A stretch of DNA of 40,902 nt from Paulinella micropora (taxonomy: Eukaryota > Cercozoa > Imbricatea > Euglyphida). The position numbers were made by a program, and so were the translations under genes. The DNA lies in contig BJOX01000093.1 of the NCBI GenBank assembly GCA_009731375.1, positions 248,906-289,807 of the forward strand, read 5' to 3'. Below the pieces are notes generated by a model that saw nothing but the letters and a program-made list of their open reading frames with translations, did no database searches and had not been told where the DNA came from. Numbering within the stretch: position 1 is the first letter of the stretch; the number at the start of each line of letters is the position of its first letter. Positions 8,411-17,100 of this stretch are shown piece by piece.

Positions 8411-8790
8411 TAACAAGAGTCGTCATCGTCTTGGCCATGCACAAGCACGGATGTCATTAAAGTTGATTCAGAGTCTTTTTGCCATTGTTTCAATTGAGCT
8501 TGGATCTCGTCCATGTCGTCGTTTCTGTGCAGGTGGCGCATCGACTCCTCGTAAGCTGCTAATGCTTGTTTTTCCACCTCTGCCAACTTCTTCTGGAGAT
8601 GTTCCAAGGCACCAGGGTGATACCAATAGTTGCCTGTTAGTTTGAGCTCTAGGCTCCCGTTGAGGTGGTCGCTGCTGACCTTGATTTCCACAACTTTAGT
8701 AGCAGTCTTGCGCTTTTTGCGCGCAGGCGTTTCTTTCCTGGCCACGTGCCCCCCGGTAGAGGTACGGGCTGTTTGCTTGGTTCGTGCCAT
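8410..8790 (-). CDS. Histone H3 tail-mimic protein with acidic coiled-coil body
   Basis: The 126-residue product begins, after Met, with ARTKQTAR exactly as histone H3 residues 1-8, then T in place of K9, STGG as residues 10-13, H in place of K14, and RK at 17-18: 14 of 18 positions match. K4, R2, T3, R8 and S10 are kept; K9 and K14 are lost. A basic ARKKRKTATK run follows, a likely nuclear signal. The remainder is not a histone fold: a probable beta segment, a helical stretch from about 65 to 110 (LEHLQKKLAEVEKQALAAYE) likely to form a coiled coil, and an acidic end (DDDD). The ATG has a strong context (A at -3, G at +4), and Met removal would expose Ala1 as in H3. An upstream in-frame Met at 8862 lies inside the retroelement repeat and is incidental. 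Binding H3-tail readers or writers is inference. Confidence 0.85.
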   Translation of the reverse strand: MARTKQTARTSTGGHVARKETPARKKRKTATKVVEIKVSSDHLNGSLELKLTGNYWYHPGALEHLQKKLAEVEKQALAAYEESMRHLHRNDDMDEIQAQLKQWQKDSESTLMTSVLVHGQDDDDSC

Positions 8791-8833
8791 GGTCGTCTCG
8801 GCGCCAACAAAAAAGTGAGGCATGCAGCGCTTT

Positions 8834-9080
8834 TGTGGATAAACACAGCCCGTGTTTATCATTGTTAAACTTTATTAAGAAACTTTCAAAGCTGGCGGCT
8901 GAGCGTCGGTTATGCCGAAACTATGTTATATTTTCCGCTTTCTTTTTGGCCGGTGGTTACTTTATTATTAATTTCGCTATGGCTGCTATTTTCTCCTGCA
9001 TTTTTATTAATGCCATTTCTGTTTGCAGTTTTCCTTTTATTTGCCATTTTATGTGAACGCATGTGAACGCTTGAGACATC
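8834..9080 (+). repeat. Left terminal direct repeat of the retroelement
   Basis: Near its outer end it carries a palindrome, gataaacac...gtgtttatc (8838-8860). Near its inner end tgtgaacgc is present as a short tandem duplication. It matches 16518-16764 except at about four sites. Confidence 0.9.
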
Positions 9081-9153
9081 CCATTTGACACTGTCAACGC
9101 TTTTAGATTGTTGGCTCAGAATTCGTCTCGATTTCATCTCTCGATTTGTGTCA

Positions 9154-9573
9154 ATGCAGGTTACACCAGGCAAGACCGTGTCAGCTTTATGTGCGTCAGT
9201 CTGGGACGGTGGATGGTGCAAGATTCGATTCAAGGAGGAAGCCGGAATCATCCGAGCTGTCGGCACCGTCACCAAGAAGAACGGCCAAGACGAGTGGGAT
9301 ATCAAATTCCCATTTGCTGACAGCCCAGTTGACCACACTATCTACGAGTTTCTACTGCGCATTGAAGACCCATTACAAGTCCAAGCGGGAACATTCATTT
9401 ACGATGACAAGCGAGTCTACAACCGACCAAACGAGAAGAAAGCTGATGTCAACGAGACGGATTCGAAAGTCAAAACGCCTGTACGCAAGGGAGTCAACTT
9501 CAAGACCAACAGTGATCGCATACGGCAAATCCTCAGCGCAGCAACACTCAACGATGAGACTAAGGTGCTTTAA
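9154..9573 (+). CDS. Retroelement ORF1, unknown small protein
   Basis: The ORF opens further upstream, but the Met at 9154 gives a compact 139-residue product beginning MQVTPGKTVSALCASVWDGG. It has a beta-rich first half (WCKIRF, IIRAVGTVTKK, EWDIKFPF) and a charged, Lys-rich second half. I do not recognise the family; a small SH3/Tudor-like barrel is possible on pattern only. It is in the same frame as the following Gag-like ORF, 39 bases away, so a single stop (TAA 9571-9573) separates them. It may be an accessory or an N-terminal Gag part. Confidence 0.5.
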   Translation: MQVTPGKTVSALCASVWDGGWCKIRFKEEAGIIRAVGTVTKKNGQDEWDIKFPFADSPVDHTIYEFLLRIEDPLQVQAGTFIYDDKRVYNRPNEKKADVNETDSKVKTPVRKGVNFKTNSDRIRQILSAATLNDETKVL

Positions 9574-9612
9574 GTTGCGGACACCCTCAAAGCAATATAT
9601 CCTGCGGCGAGC

Positions 9613-10632
9613 ATGCATGCATTGATCCGGGAGCACTTCGATCATTCTTCTTGCTATGTGGCGCAAGGCTCTACGGTTCCCCTCAAAGCCAGCGCGATGG
9701 CCTCGGCACTGGTCATGCGACACGCCTCTTGGGATGCAATCATCGAGGCAGAAACTGGATCTAAACCCAGCAATCCCAAGCCAAGCAATGGCGGCGATCC
9801 GTTCAACGAAGCTTTGGCTCAAGAGAATTCTGATCTGCAGGGAGAGGTTGCACGACTCCGCAATCAGAAAGAACAACTAGAACGCTCAGCAAAGCGTCTG
9901 AAGACCAACGACGGAGGACTTCGATGCATCCAACTGCACCTGGACGAGGACGACGAGATACAGCAAGAACAAAGAGGCACTTCAGGTCTGCGGCATGCAC
10001 TTGCAAAGTTGGCGGACGATGAGGCAGATAGAGCGAAGATCCTAGATAAGTACGGCCTGAGAACCATCCCTGAAGTACACTTGTGCGATACGAAAACGCT
10101 ACGACGGATAATGAAGGGCTATGGCGTCTCAGTCACTGAATTGCTCCCGGCGAAAGGAGTGGCGGAGTGCGGACAAGAGACGCGAACATCGGCAAAGGGA
10201 GCAATGACGAGCGAGCTTTTCTCACGACTTCTACGAGCGCTTTGCCGCATCACTGGGGCCATCCACACTCAGCACAAAGACGACGTCATGGAGCACTGGC
10301 AGGAAGTCATCGACTATCTACCCACACACACGTTACAGTCTGTAATGAAGTGGTCTTTCTCGGTTCGATGCCAGGTTCCTATGGGAGAGTGGGCGAGAGG
10401 ACACAAATCGCTGCGACTGCACTCATGCTCGTGCGTACTCCCAACCAAAACCAGAACCAGAAGTCTGGCGACAAACCGAAGCCTCAGTCTAGCAAAGACG
10501 CGACCTGTAAACAATGGGGTGGGACACTGCACATGGGGACCGAAATGCCGCTTCCAGCATGTCTGCCCCGTCTGTCCTGGTGTGGAGCACGTCAAAGCTG
10601 GGTGCACCAAGAAAAATCAGTGGCCCTTCTGA
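9613..10632 (+). CDS. Gag-like protein with C-terminal Cys/His cluster
   Basis: This 339-residue protein has a Pro/Ser linker, a strong helical coiled-coil stretch (residues about 65-95, ENSDLQGEVARLRNQKEQLE), a middle helical domain, and a C-terminal cluster CTWGPKCRFQHVCPVC followed by EHVKAGC. The C-x5-C-x3-H-x-C-x2-C-x4-H-x4-C spacing resembles the zinc finger at the end of DIRS-type Gag proteins, expected to bind the element RNA. The ORF ends at TGA followed by CTC, and the reading frame continues past it. A UGA-CU context is known to favour readthrough, so Gag-Pol fusion by readthrough is a testable inference. Confidence 0.65.
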   Translation: MHALIREHFDHSSCYVAQGSTVPLKASAMASALVMRHASWDAIIEAETGSKPSNPKPSNGGDPFNEALAQENSDLQGEVARLRNQKEQLERSAKRLKTNDGGLRCIQLHLDEDDEIQQEQRGTSGLRHALAKLADDEADRAKILDKYGLRTIPEVHLCDTKTLRRIMKGYGVSVTELLPAKGVAECGQETRTSAKGAMTSELFSRLLRALCRITGAIHTQHKDDVMEHWQEVIDYLPTHTLQSVMKWSFSVRCQVPMGEWARGHKSLRLHSCSCVLPTKTRTRSLATNRSLSLAKTRPVNNGVGHCTWGPKCRFQHVCPVCPGVEHVKAGCTKKNQWPF

Positions 10633-12519
10633 CTCTCTTTGTCTGAACAACCACAAGAACAAGAACGGCGAGTATCAGTAAGTAGTGGTACAAAGGGTGA
10701 GAGCATAGAAATAGTGCGCTTGCTAGCTGAGAGTGGTGAGAGCGATAGCGAGTGTGAGAATAGTGGTTGTCAGACTGCGCAAGAAGAGAATGCGAGAATT
10801 CAGGCAGTTGAGTTAGATGGCGTGCGACAAGTTGTGTGGGCAAGGGAGCAAAAAGGCAGTGATATGGGCGACGCAAGAAAATGTGGTGGGGCCGATGGGG
10901 ATTGCGGCCTTTTCGGTAGTGCGAAGGGAGCGAACGAGAGAAATGTTTTATTATTATCTCAGGAGGCGAGAATGGCACGCCTCGCGGCCAAGGACAATGG
11001 CCACGCAATCGTGGGGCTCGATTCCCCTGGCCCCCTGGTCGTGAGGCGTCTCCCCCTCATTCCGCCTCAACATGTAGCTCCTTTTTCTCTTTCATCTTCT
11101 TCCTTTCCTTCTGCTCTTCTTTCTTCTTCTGCTTTACCTTCTTTTGTTCTTCCTTCCTTTGTTCTGCCCTCTTCTTCTCTTCTTTCCCCTACGCTTCTAC
11201 CTTCTTCTCTTCCTCTTTCCTCTTGTCAGTCTGCTTCTCTTCTGTCCTCCTCTCTTCTTCCTTCTTCTCTTCTTCTCTCCTCTGCTCCTCGTTCTTCTTC
11301 TTCTACTCTTTCTTTTCCTCCTTGTCTTCCTTCTTCTTCTCGTCGTAGGCATCCTTCTTCTCTTCGTGCTTCTTCTCTTCTATCTACTTCTCGTCCTTCC
11401 TGTTCTACTCATTCTTCTTCTCTCCCTTTCTCCTGTCCTTCTCCTCCTCTTCTTTCATCTATATCTTNNNNNNNNNNTTCTTCTTTGATCTATATCTTCT
11501 TCTTCTTCTTCTTCTTCTTCTTCTTCTTCTTCTTCTTCTTCTTCTTCTTCTTCTTCTTCTTCTTCTTCTTCTTCTTCTCTTTGTCTTTCTCCTTCCCTTC
11601 TTCCTGCTTCTTCTTCTCCTCTTCCTTCTTCTCCTCTTCCTTCTTCTCCTCTTCCTTCTCCTCCTCTTCCTTCTTCTCCTCTTCCTTCTTCTCCTCTTCC
11701 TTCTTTTATTTGTTCTTCTTGTTCTCTTCTTTCTTCTCCTTCTCTTTGTTCTTTTCCTTCTCTTCCTTCTTCTCTTCCTTCTTCTTCTCTTCCTTTTTAT
11801 TCTCTTCCTTCTTCTCTTCGTTCTTCTTCTTCTCTTCTTTCTTCTCCTTCTCTTCCTTCTTCTCATTCTCTTCCTTCTTCTTCTTTTCCTTCTTCTTCTT
11901 TTCCTTCTTCTTCTCTTCCTTCTTCTTCTCTTCCTTCTTCTTCTCTTCCTTCTTCTCCTTCTCCTCCTCTTCCTTCTTTTTTTCTTCCTTCTTCTTCTCT
12001 TCCTTTCTCTCCTTCACTTTGTTCTTCTCTTTCTCTTTGTTCTTCTCCTTCTCTTCGTTCTTCTCTTCGTTCTTCTCTTCCTTCTTCTCCTCTTCCTTCT
12101 TCTCCTTTTCCTTCTCTTCGTTCTTCTCTTCCTCCTTCTCTTCCTTCCTCTCCTTCTCTTCGTTCTTCTCCTTCTCTTCATTCTTCTCTTTCTTTTTCTT
12201 CTCGTCCTTCTTCTCGTCCTTCTTCTTCTCTTCCTTCTCCTCCTCTTCGTTCTTCTTCTTCTTCTTCTTCTTCTTCTCTTCCTTCTTCTTCTCTTCCTTC
12301 TTCTTCTTCTCTCCCTTTTTCTTCTCTTCCTACCTCTCCTTCTCTTCTTTCTTCTCCTTCTCTTCGTTCTCCTCTTCATTCTTCTTCTCTTCCTTTTTCT
12401 TCTCTCCCTTTTTCTTCTCTTCCTTCTTCTTCTCTTCCTTCTTCTTCTCTTCCTTTTTCTTCTCTTCCTTCTTCTTCTCTTTCTTCTCCTTCTCTTCCTT
12501 CTTCTTCTCTTCTTTCTAA
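10633..12519 (+). pseudogene. Gag-Pol linking region, same frame, overrun by TTC expansion
   Basis: After the Gag stop the same frame stays open with no ATG near the start (first codons LSLSEQPQEQ), giving a charged linker of about 145 residues with no recognised domain. It then runs into a Ser/Phe-only low-complexity tract encoded by TTC/CTT triplets. The frame crosses the gap 11468-11477 and stops at TAA 12517-12519 within the repeat. The RT ORF starts at 12715 in the same frame. The simplest reading is one ancestral Pol ORF broken by repeat growth and a point stop, though gap size and repeat assembly make this tentative. Confidence 0.45.
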
Positions 12520-12642
12520 TTCTTCTGCTCTCTTTCTTTCTTCGTCTCTTCTTCTTCTTCTTCTCCTTCTTCTTCTTCTTCTTCTTCTTCTTCTTCTTCT
12601 TCTTCTTCTTCTTCTTCTTCTTCTTCTTCTTCTTCTTCTTCT

Positions 12643-12660
<18 letters not shown>
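11076..12660 (+). repeat. Long (TTC)n-derived polypyrimidine tract inside the retroelement
   Basis: About 1.6 kb of nearly pure C/T on the plus strand is built from TTC, TTCTCC and CTTCTTC variants, with perfect (TTC)n blocks near 11496-11576 and 12548-12645, then (TGC)n at 12647-12678. The strand asymmetry is extreme and could form triplex DNA. It is interrupted by gap 11468-11477. Confidence 0.95.
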
Positions 12661-12678
<18 letters not shown>

Positions 12679-12714
12679 ACGGCTACTGCAGCTGCTACTA
12701 TTACTCCTAGTACT

Positions 12715-15276
12715 ATGACTACTACTGCTGTTGCTGCTTTTTCTTCTTCTTCTCCTTCTTCTCCTTCTTCTTCTTCTTCTTCTTCTTCTTCTTCTTCTTC
12801 TTCTTCTTCTTCTGCTTCTTCTTCTTCTTCTTCTTCTTCTTCTTCTTCTTCTTCTTCTTCTTCTTCTTCTTCTTCTGCTTCTTCTCTTTCTTCTACTTCT
12901 TCTGCTGCTTCGTTGGCTTGGCATCGCGCCGGGGCGTCCGCGCCGTTGTCCAACCGCGAACGCCTCGGCGCGAGGCTTGATTCAAGTTCTTTTTCACCGT
13001 GGGTTTGGGAGAGGGTGAAGCACGAAGCAGAAGAGGCCATGGGGGCCTTCGTTAAATTTGTTTTCATCCCTAAGCACATAGGTGCAGTCGATGTACCGAG
13101 TGCTTTCGCGGGCGTAACAAAAGCAAACCGGCCACCGGTCCCGGAGGCGTTCGCCAACGTGCCGAGAGTGTACACGCCGCCGGTTCCGGGCCTCGCATCA
13201 GCGCCACCTAATGACACTAGCACGCACCCGTGGTTGCCGTTCTGGTGGGTACCGTGGGATAAGGCCGCGTCCCACGCGGACATTGACAGCTTCATTGCAG
13301 CCGGCGTGGTGATCTTGACCGCGTCGCCAGGTGCGATCTCCGAGTGGGCGGGCGAACCATGGACGACCCACTGTTGGTGGCAAGCCGAAAGGGACAATGG
13401 ACGACCTCCCCCTACCACGACGCCGAGGCTTGTGTTAGCGGACTTTAGGACCGTGAGAGGCCGCGGGCGCGATGTCATCGAGCTTATCGTTCTACCCAAC
13501 CGGCACCGAGTGCGACAGACTTCAAGAGTCAGGCTTCCTCCCTTCGAGGGAGAAGTCGCAACATACAAGACAATGCTGCGGCTGGCAACGATTGCCGACT
13601 TGGCCGACAAGTGCCCCGATCTTTCCCAGTCAGAACGAGGCTGGCTCAAGGCCTCCTGTGCAGCGCAGCGCACCGAATATAGAGGAGTAGGAGAATTCTT
13701 ACGAGACTATTCCCGCAAAGGCACAGCCGACGTTGAAGCCAAGAGATGGGCGGCGGTCTGCGAGAGAGTAGCCGAAGGCAAATCTTTGGGCCCATTCGAC
13801 AGACCACCTTTCCCCAACGAATCTTGCCCGCATCAAGCGATCGTAGCATATGAATTTACGATTCCAAAGAGCAAGTGGGATCCTACCTCCAACGCTATTC
13901 GCAATATCAACCATGCATCATACCCTCGAGGTCTTTCAGTGAATGACCTCACACCGAGGGTGGACATTGGCGTGATATACTTCACGTTTGCGCAGCATAT
14001 CTTCAAGATAACTAAGCTAGGTCGCGAGTGTTTCGCTTTCGGCGGGGATGTGCAAGATGCATACCGTCAGATCGGAGTTCGCGCGACGGACCTGTACCAA
14101 CAAGTGTCGGCAGCCTGGGACGAGGATGGCAGGCGGCATTTCTTCGTTGAGCTATGCGGCAAGTTCGGCAGCGTTTCCGCAGGCGACAACTTTGCAAGAA
14201 TCATGGCATTGCTCAAGATCATCGGGGCGAGCCAACGCGACCGCATCGAGTTCGATAACTATGTCGACAACATTGTTTCCGAAGCCAAGACCAAGCCAGT
14301 GGCGACTACACGTTTGCGCAACTTGGTGGCATTCTTCCGGAACATCGGCATCGAGCTGCATGAGATCTTTTGTGGCCAGCAATACTCCTTTCTGGGATGG
14401 GACATTGACACCGTGCGCTGGCTCGTGATCATGCCTGCCAAGAGGATGGCGATAGTCCTGCCGCGCCTGGACGCGCTTGCGGTTGCGACTTGGACTTCGT
14501 CAGAGGACTATGCTTCTTTCAAGGGCCTGCTAACATGGCTAGCAACAGTCATTGCTTGGCTCCGGCCCTTAGTCGGACATATGCACGAATGTCATGCAGC
14601 CATGTTGCGACGGGGCGTGAGCGGGGGCAGAGTGAGCGGGCGTGCCCAGAGCGGAGCCGCATGGGCAGCAGGACTATTGCGACGAACACAAGGCTCCTTT
14701 TCCATCACTGACATGAACCGTACCGGGACCTTCAGCCAGAGCTCGTTAGTGTGGGAAGGTGATAGCAAGTGTATCACCATCTGGGGCGATGCGAACTATA
14801 CTCAGGGTTCGCGGCTTGGGCGAGCTTGGCTAGTCGCCTCAGATGGCGCTGAGCGAGGATATTTTCTTTCAGAAGAGTGGAGAGAAGAGGATGAGGAACT
14901 TTTCATAGCTGAGTCAGGCGAGGACGCGGCATCGAGGCGAGAGCTCTTTAATTATTTGCAGGCTGTGTGGGAGCTGCATATGATGACGGGGTGTGTGCGT
15001 TTCTGTGTGGTGGGTGATTGTGCGCCGGCTTGTGCGTGTATCGCGAAAGCACATTCATCTACGCCTGGCATGCAGGCTATCCTTGATATTTATCTGTGGC
15101 TTTTTGCGGAGCGATGTATTAGCGTTCTTGCTTTCAGAGTTGAGAGAGAACGTCTGTCTGTTGTCGATGCTTTGGCCCGTGGGCAGGTGGAGAAGGCGGT
15201 GAGTCTTCTAGCGAAAGGGACATCTTTCAAGCTTGGTTTGCGGGGCATCCAGCGACCAAGACCGCGGGCTGGCTAG
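12715..15276 (+). CDS. Retroelement reverse transcriptase / RNase H
   Basis: The 853-residue ORF begins with a poly-Ser tract from TTC/TCT repeats, followed by a unique domain. The RT core shows ASYPRGLSVND (typical of DIRS-type RTs before motif A), FGGDVQDAYRQIGV (motif A, catalytic Asp then AYRQ), CGKFGSVSAGDNFARI (motif B), NYVDNIVSEA (motif C, YVDN in place of YxDD), and YSFLGWDID. Downstream, ITIWGDANYTQGSRLGRAW and VDALARGQ fit an RNase H domain. The second Asp of the YxDD box is Asn, which may reduce or abolish activity. The ORF ends at TAG 15274-15276, overlapping the frame of the recombinase ORF. Confidence 0.8.
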   Translation: MTTTAVAAFSSSSPSSPSSSSSSSSSSSSSSSSASSSSSSSSSSSSSSSSSSSSASSLSSTSSAASLAWHRAGASAPLSNRERLGARLDSSSFSPWVWERVKHEAEEAMGAFVKFVFIPKHIGAVDVPSAFAGVTKANRPPVPEAFANVPRVYTPPVPGLASAPPNDTSTHPWLPFWWVPWDKAASHADIDSFIAAGVVILTASPGAISEWAGEPWTTHCWWQAERDNGRPPPTTTPRLVLADFRTVRGRGRDVIELIVLPNRHRVRQTSRVRLPPFEGEVATYKTMLRLATIADLADKCPDLSQSERGWLKASCAAQRTEYRGVGEFLRDYSRKGTADVEAKRWAAVCERVAEGKSLGPFDRPPFPNESCPHQAIVAYEFTIPKSKWDPTSNAIRNINHASYPRGLSVNDLTPRVDIGVIYFTFAQHIFKITKLGRECFAFGGDVQDAYRQIGVRATDLYQQVSAAWDEDGRRHFFVELCGKFGSVSAGDNFARIMALLKIIGASQRDRIEFDNYVDNIVSEAKTKPVATTRLRNLVAFFRNIGIELHEIFCGQQYSFLGWDIDTVRWLVIMPAKRMAIVLPRLDALAVATWTSSEDYASFKGLLTWLATVIAWLRPLVGHMHECHAAMLRRGVSGGRVSGRAQSGAAWAAGLLRRTQGSFSITDMNRTGTFSQSSLVWEGDSKCITIWGDANYTQGSRLGRAWLVASDGAERGYFLSEEWREEDEELFIAESGEDAASRRELFNYLQAVWELHMMTGCVRFCVVGDCAPACACIAKAHSSTPGMQAILDIYLWLFAERCISVLAFRVERERLSVVDALARGQVEKAVSLLAKGTSFKLGLRGIQRPRPRAG

Positions 15277-16277
15277 TGGAGGAGGCCGTGGCGTATCTGG
15301 ATAACGGGCTAGCCTATAGCACAAGCCGCAGCTACGCCTCTGGAGTCAACCGCCTCAAGCTCTTTGCCAAGGCCTTCGGGAATGGCGACTGGGAAGTTCG
15401 GTGGTGGGAGCCTGACCCGGCTCTCCTTATTTTATTCATGTCGTACGTGATCGGACAGATTTCGGTGGGCTCACTGAAAGTATATTTGTATGGTATTCGC
15501 AATTTTTGTTTGGCTCATGGACAAGATGATCCGCTCAAGAACTATCATGTGGAACGATGCTGGAGAGGGATCAAGCGGAGCAAGAAGAAAGGAAAGGATG
15601 CGCGCTTGACTCTGACGGTCGATCTGCTGGAAAGAGTAGTGTTGCATGCAACGAAGCTGTTAGTTGCGGGCGGACTAAGTCCTCGGGCGAGGCACGACTT
15701 GATCGTCCTTTGTACCATTATGGTGTGGGGGGTGATCGGCCTTTTTAGAATTGGTGAGTTGGTCATCTCGGGACCCAAGCGGTATTCCCGTGTTTTGAGA
15801 CGCTTACATTGCACCCTCACAAGTGACAATGATGCAACATTTTTGTGCATCAGCCTAGATGGTTCGAAGACGGATCCTTTCCGCGGCGGTTTAGATGTAT
15901 GGCTTGCAGATCTCGATCGTATGGTGTTGTCACCGGTCTTTTGGTTTCGTCGCTATGAATCATCTTCTGTGTCTGTCGGACTAAATCGAGGGAAGGCGCA
16001 AGCTATGTTCCGATGGGCTAACGGCGAGTCTGTTTCTCGGGATCGTTTCGTCACAGATGCGCGTTTGTTGTTGATGCATGCGGGAGTAAACGACGTGGCG
16101 CGTTTCAATGGCATTTCGCTGCGACGAGGAGGAGCTAAGTCGTTGAAGATGGCAGGAGCCTCGGATCTTGCGATCATGCGAGCTGGGCGTTGGTCTTCGG
16201 ACTGCTTCAGACGTTACATAGACACACCGCGAGGCGAAATCTTACGAGAACAGCATAGCTTGCTGAGCTCTTTTTAG
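15276..16277 (+). CDS. Tyrosine recombinase of the retroelement
   Basis: The C-terminal half holds the tyrosine-recombinase signature: FRIGELV with the first Arg, SLRRGGAKSLKMAG with the second Arg, GRWSSDCFRRYID with the GRW box and catalytic Tyr. N-terminal helices (YLDNGLAYSTSRSYASGVNR) fit a core-binding domain. These enzymes integrate a circular DNA intermediate, so no integrase is needed. The ORF has no ATG before its conserved N-terminus: it opens at GTG 15276 and its frame overlaps the RT end. Expression by frameshift, reinitiation or fusion to Pol is therefore likely. After the stop at 16277, about 240 bp of non-coding sequence precedes the right repeat. Confidence 0.85.
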   Translation: MEEAVAYLDNGLAYSTSRSYASGVNRLKLFAKAFGNGDWEVRWWEPDPALLILFMSYVIGQISVGSLKVYLYGIRNFCLAHGQDDPLKNYHVERCWRGIKRSKKKGKDARLTLTVDLLERVVLHATKLLVAGGLSPRARHDLIVLCTIMVWGVIGLFRIGELVISGPKRYSRVLRRLHCTLTSDNDATFLCISLDGSKTDPFRGGLDVWLADLDRMVLSPVFWFRRYESSSVSVGLNRGKAQAMFRWANGESVSRDRFVTDARLLLMHAGVNDVARFNGISLRRGGAKSLKMAGASDLAIMRAGRWSSDCFRRYIDTPRGEILREQHSLLSSF

Positions 16278-16517
16278 GGACTTTTAGGATAAGATGATAG
16301 AGGCGCTTCGCCCTGGGTGGGGTTGGATAGTGCCGGGTGGTGTACCTTTCTAGGACTCGCGCGGCGTGCGCTCGGCTAGGCGTTAGCATAGTCCTTGACC
16401 CTATCTCAGTACGGCTAGTACAATTTTTTTTCACCAACCGGCATGGGCTGCGCTGCCTCTTTCTATCCATTGTCCTTATTATTAAATAGCTTTGATAATG
16501 TTACTTTTAAAGTTTAA

Positions 16518-16764
16518 TGTGGATAAACACAGCCCGTGTTTATCATTGTTAAACTTTATTAAGAAACTTTCAAAGCTGGCGGCTGAGCGTCGGTTATGCC
16601 GAAACTATGTTTCATTTTCCGCTTTCTTTTTGGCCGGCGGTTACTTTATTATTAATTTCGCTATGGCTGCTATTTTCTCCTGCATTTTTATTAATGCCAT
16701 TTCTGTTTGCAGTTTTCCTTTTATTTGCCATTTTATGTGAACGCCTGTGAACGCTTGAGACATC
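16518..16764 (+). repeat. Right terminal direct repeat of the retroelement (runs into gap)
   Basis: It is a direct copy of 8834-9080, including the gataaacac...gtgtttatc palindrome. It ends at the 192-base gap, so the true outer boundary is not visible. Confidence 0.9.
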
Positions 16765-16956
16765 NNNNNNNNNNNNNNNNNNNNNNNNNNNNNNNNNNNN
16801 NNNNNNNNNNNNNNNNNNNNNNNNNNNNNNNNNNNNNNNNNNNNNNNNNNNNNNNNNNNNNNNNNNNNNNNNNNNNNNNNNNNNNNNNNNNNNNNNNNNN
16901 NNNNNNNNNNNNNNNNNNNNNNNNNNNNNNNNNNNNNNNNNNNNNNNNNNNNNNNN
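16765..16956. other. Assembly gap (192 N)
   Basis: Unknown sequence between the retroelement right repeat and the second block of viral-like genes. Any second B-type repeat of the element would lie here. Confidence 1.
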
Positions 16957-17031
16957 CCCCCCCCGGGGGGGGGGGGGGGCGCCCCCCCCCCCTCGTGTTC
17001 GAGAGGGGGGGGGGGTCGCCCCCCCCATCTA
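16957..17031. other. Alternating poly-C / poly-G block
   Basis: C8, G17, C10, a short unique part (tcgtgttcgaga), then G11 and C6. These tracts abut the gap and precede the GRDP-like gene, like the G/C tracts at other gene boundaries here. They could fold into hairpins or quadruplexes, or be partly assembly noise. Confidence 0.7.
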
Positions 17032-17100
17032 TCTGCGAGTGTATCCAAAACAAAAATGTACACCAGGGTGCCCCCCCTTTCTTGTATGTTTCTAACAGAG

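Larger units (their letters stand above)
8834..16764 (+). mobile_element. DIRS-like tyrosine-recombinase retroelement with direct terminal repeats
   Basis: The element runs from a 247-bp repeat (8834-9080) to its direct copy (16518-16764), with four mismatches seen between them, and encodes in order a small unknown ORF, a Gag-like ORF, RT/RNase H and a tyrosine recombinase. Direct rather than inverted terminal repeats suggest the split-direct-repeat class (PAT/Ngaro type). The B2 repeat such elements need would fall in the N gap at 16765-16956. No target duplication is expected for recombinase insertion, and none can be checked. The element sits 44 bp upstream of the H3-mimic ATG and separates it from the genes after 17 kb. 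An in-frame stop and a TTC expansion suggest this copy is degenerate. Confidence 0.8.

Noticed and set aside
8791-8862. Upstream in-frame extension of the H3-mimic protein
   Set aside because: The extra Met comes from the inserted retroelement repeat, and an extension would bury the H3-like N-terminus.
11459-12924. Long Arg/Lys/Glu-rich minus-strand ORFs
   Set aside because: They are translations of the TTC repeat on the opposite strand, with no protein-like composition.
12516-13673. 385-residue minus-strand ORF opposite the RT start
   Set aside because: It is poly-Glu/Ala from the triplet repeat plus antisense of the RT; the plus-strand frame carries the domain motifs.
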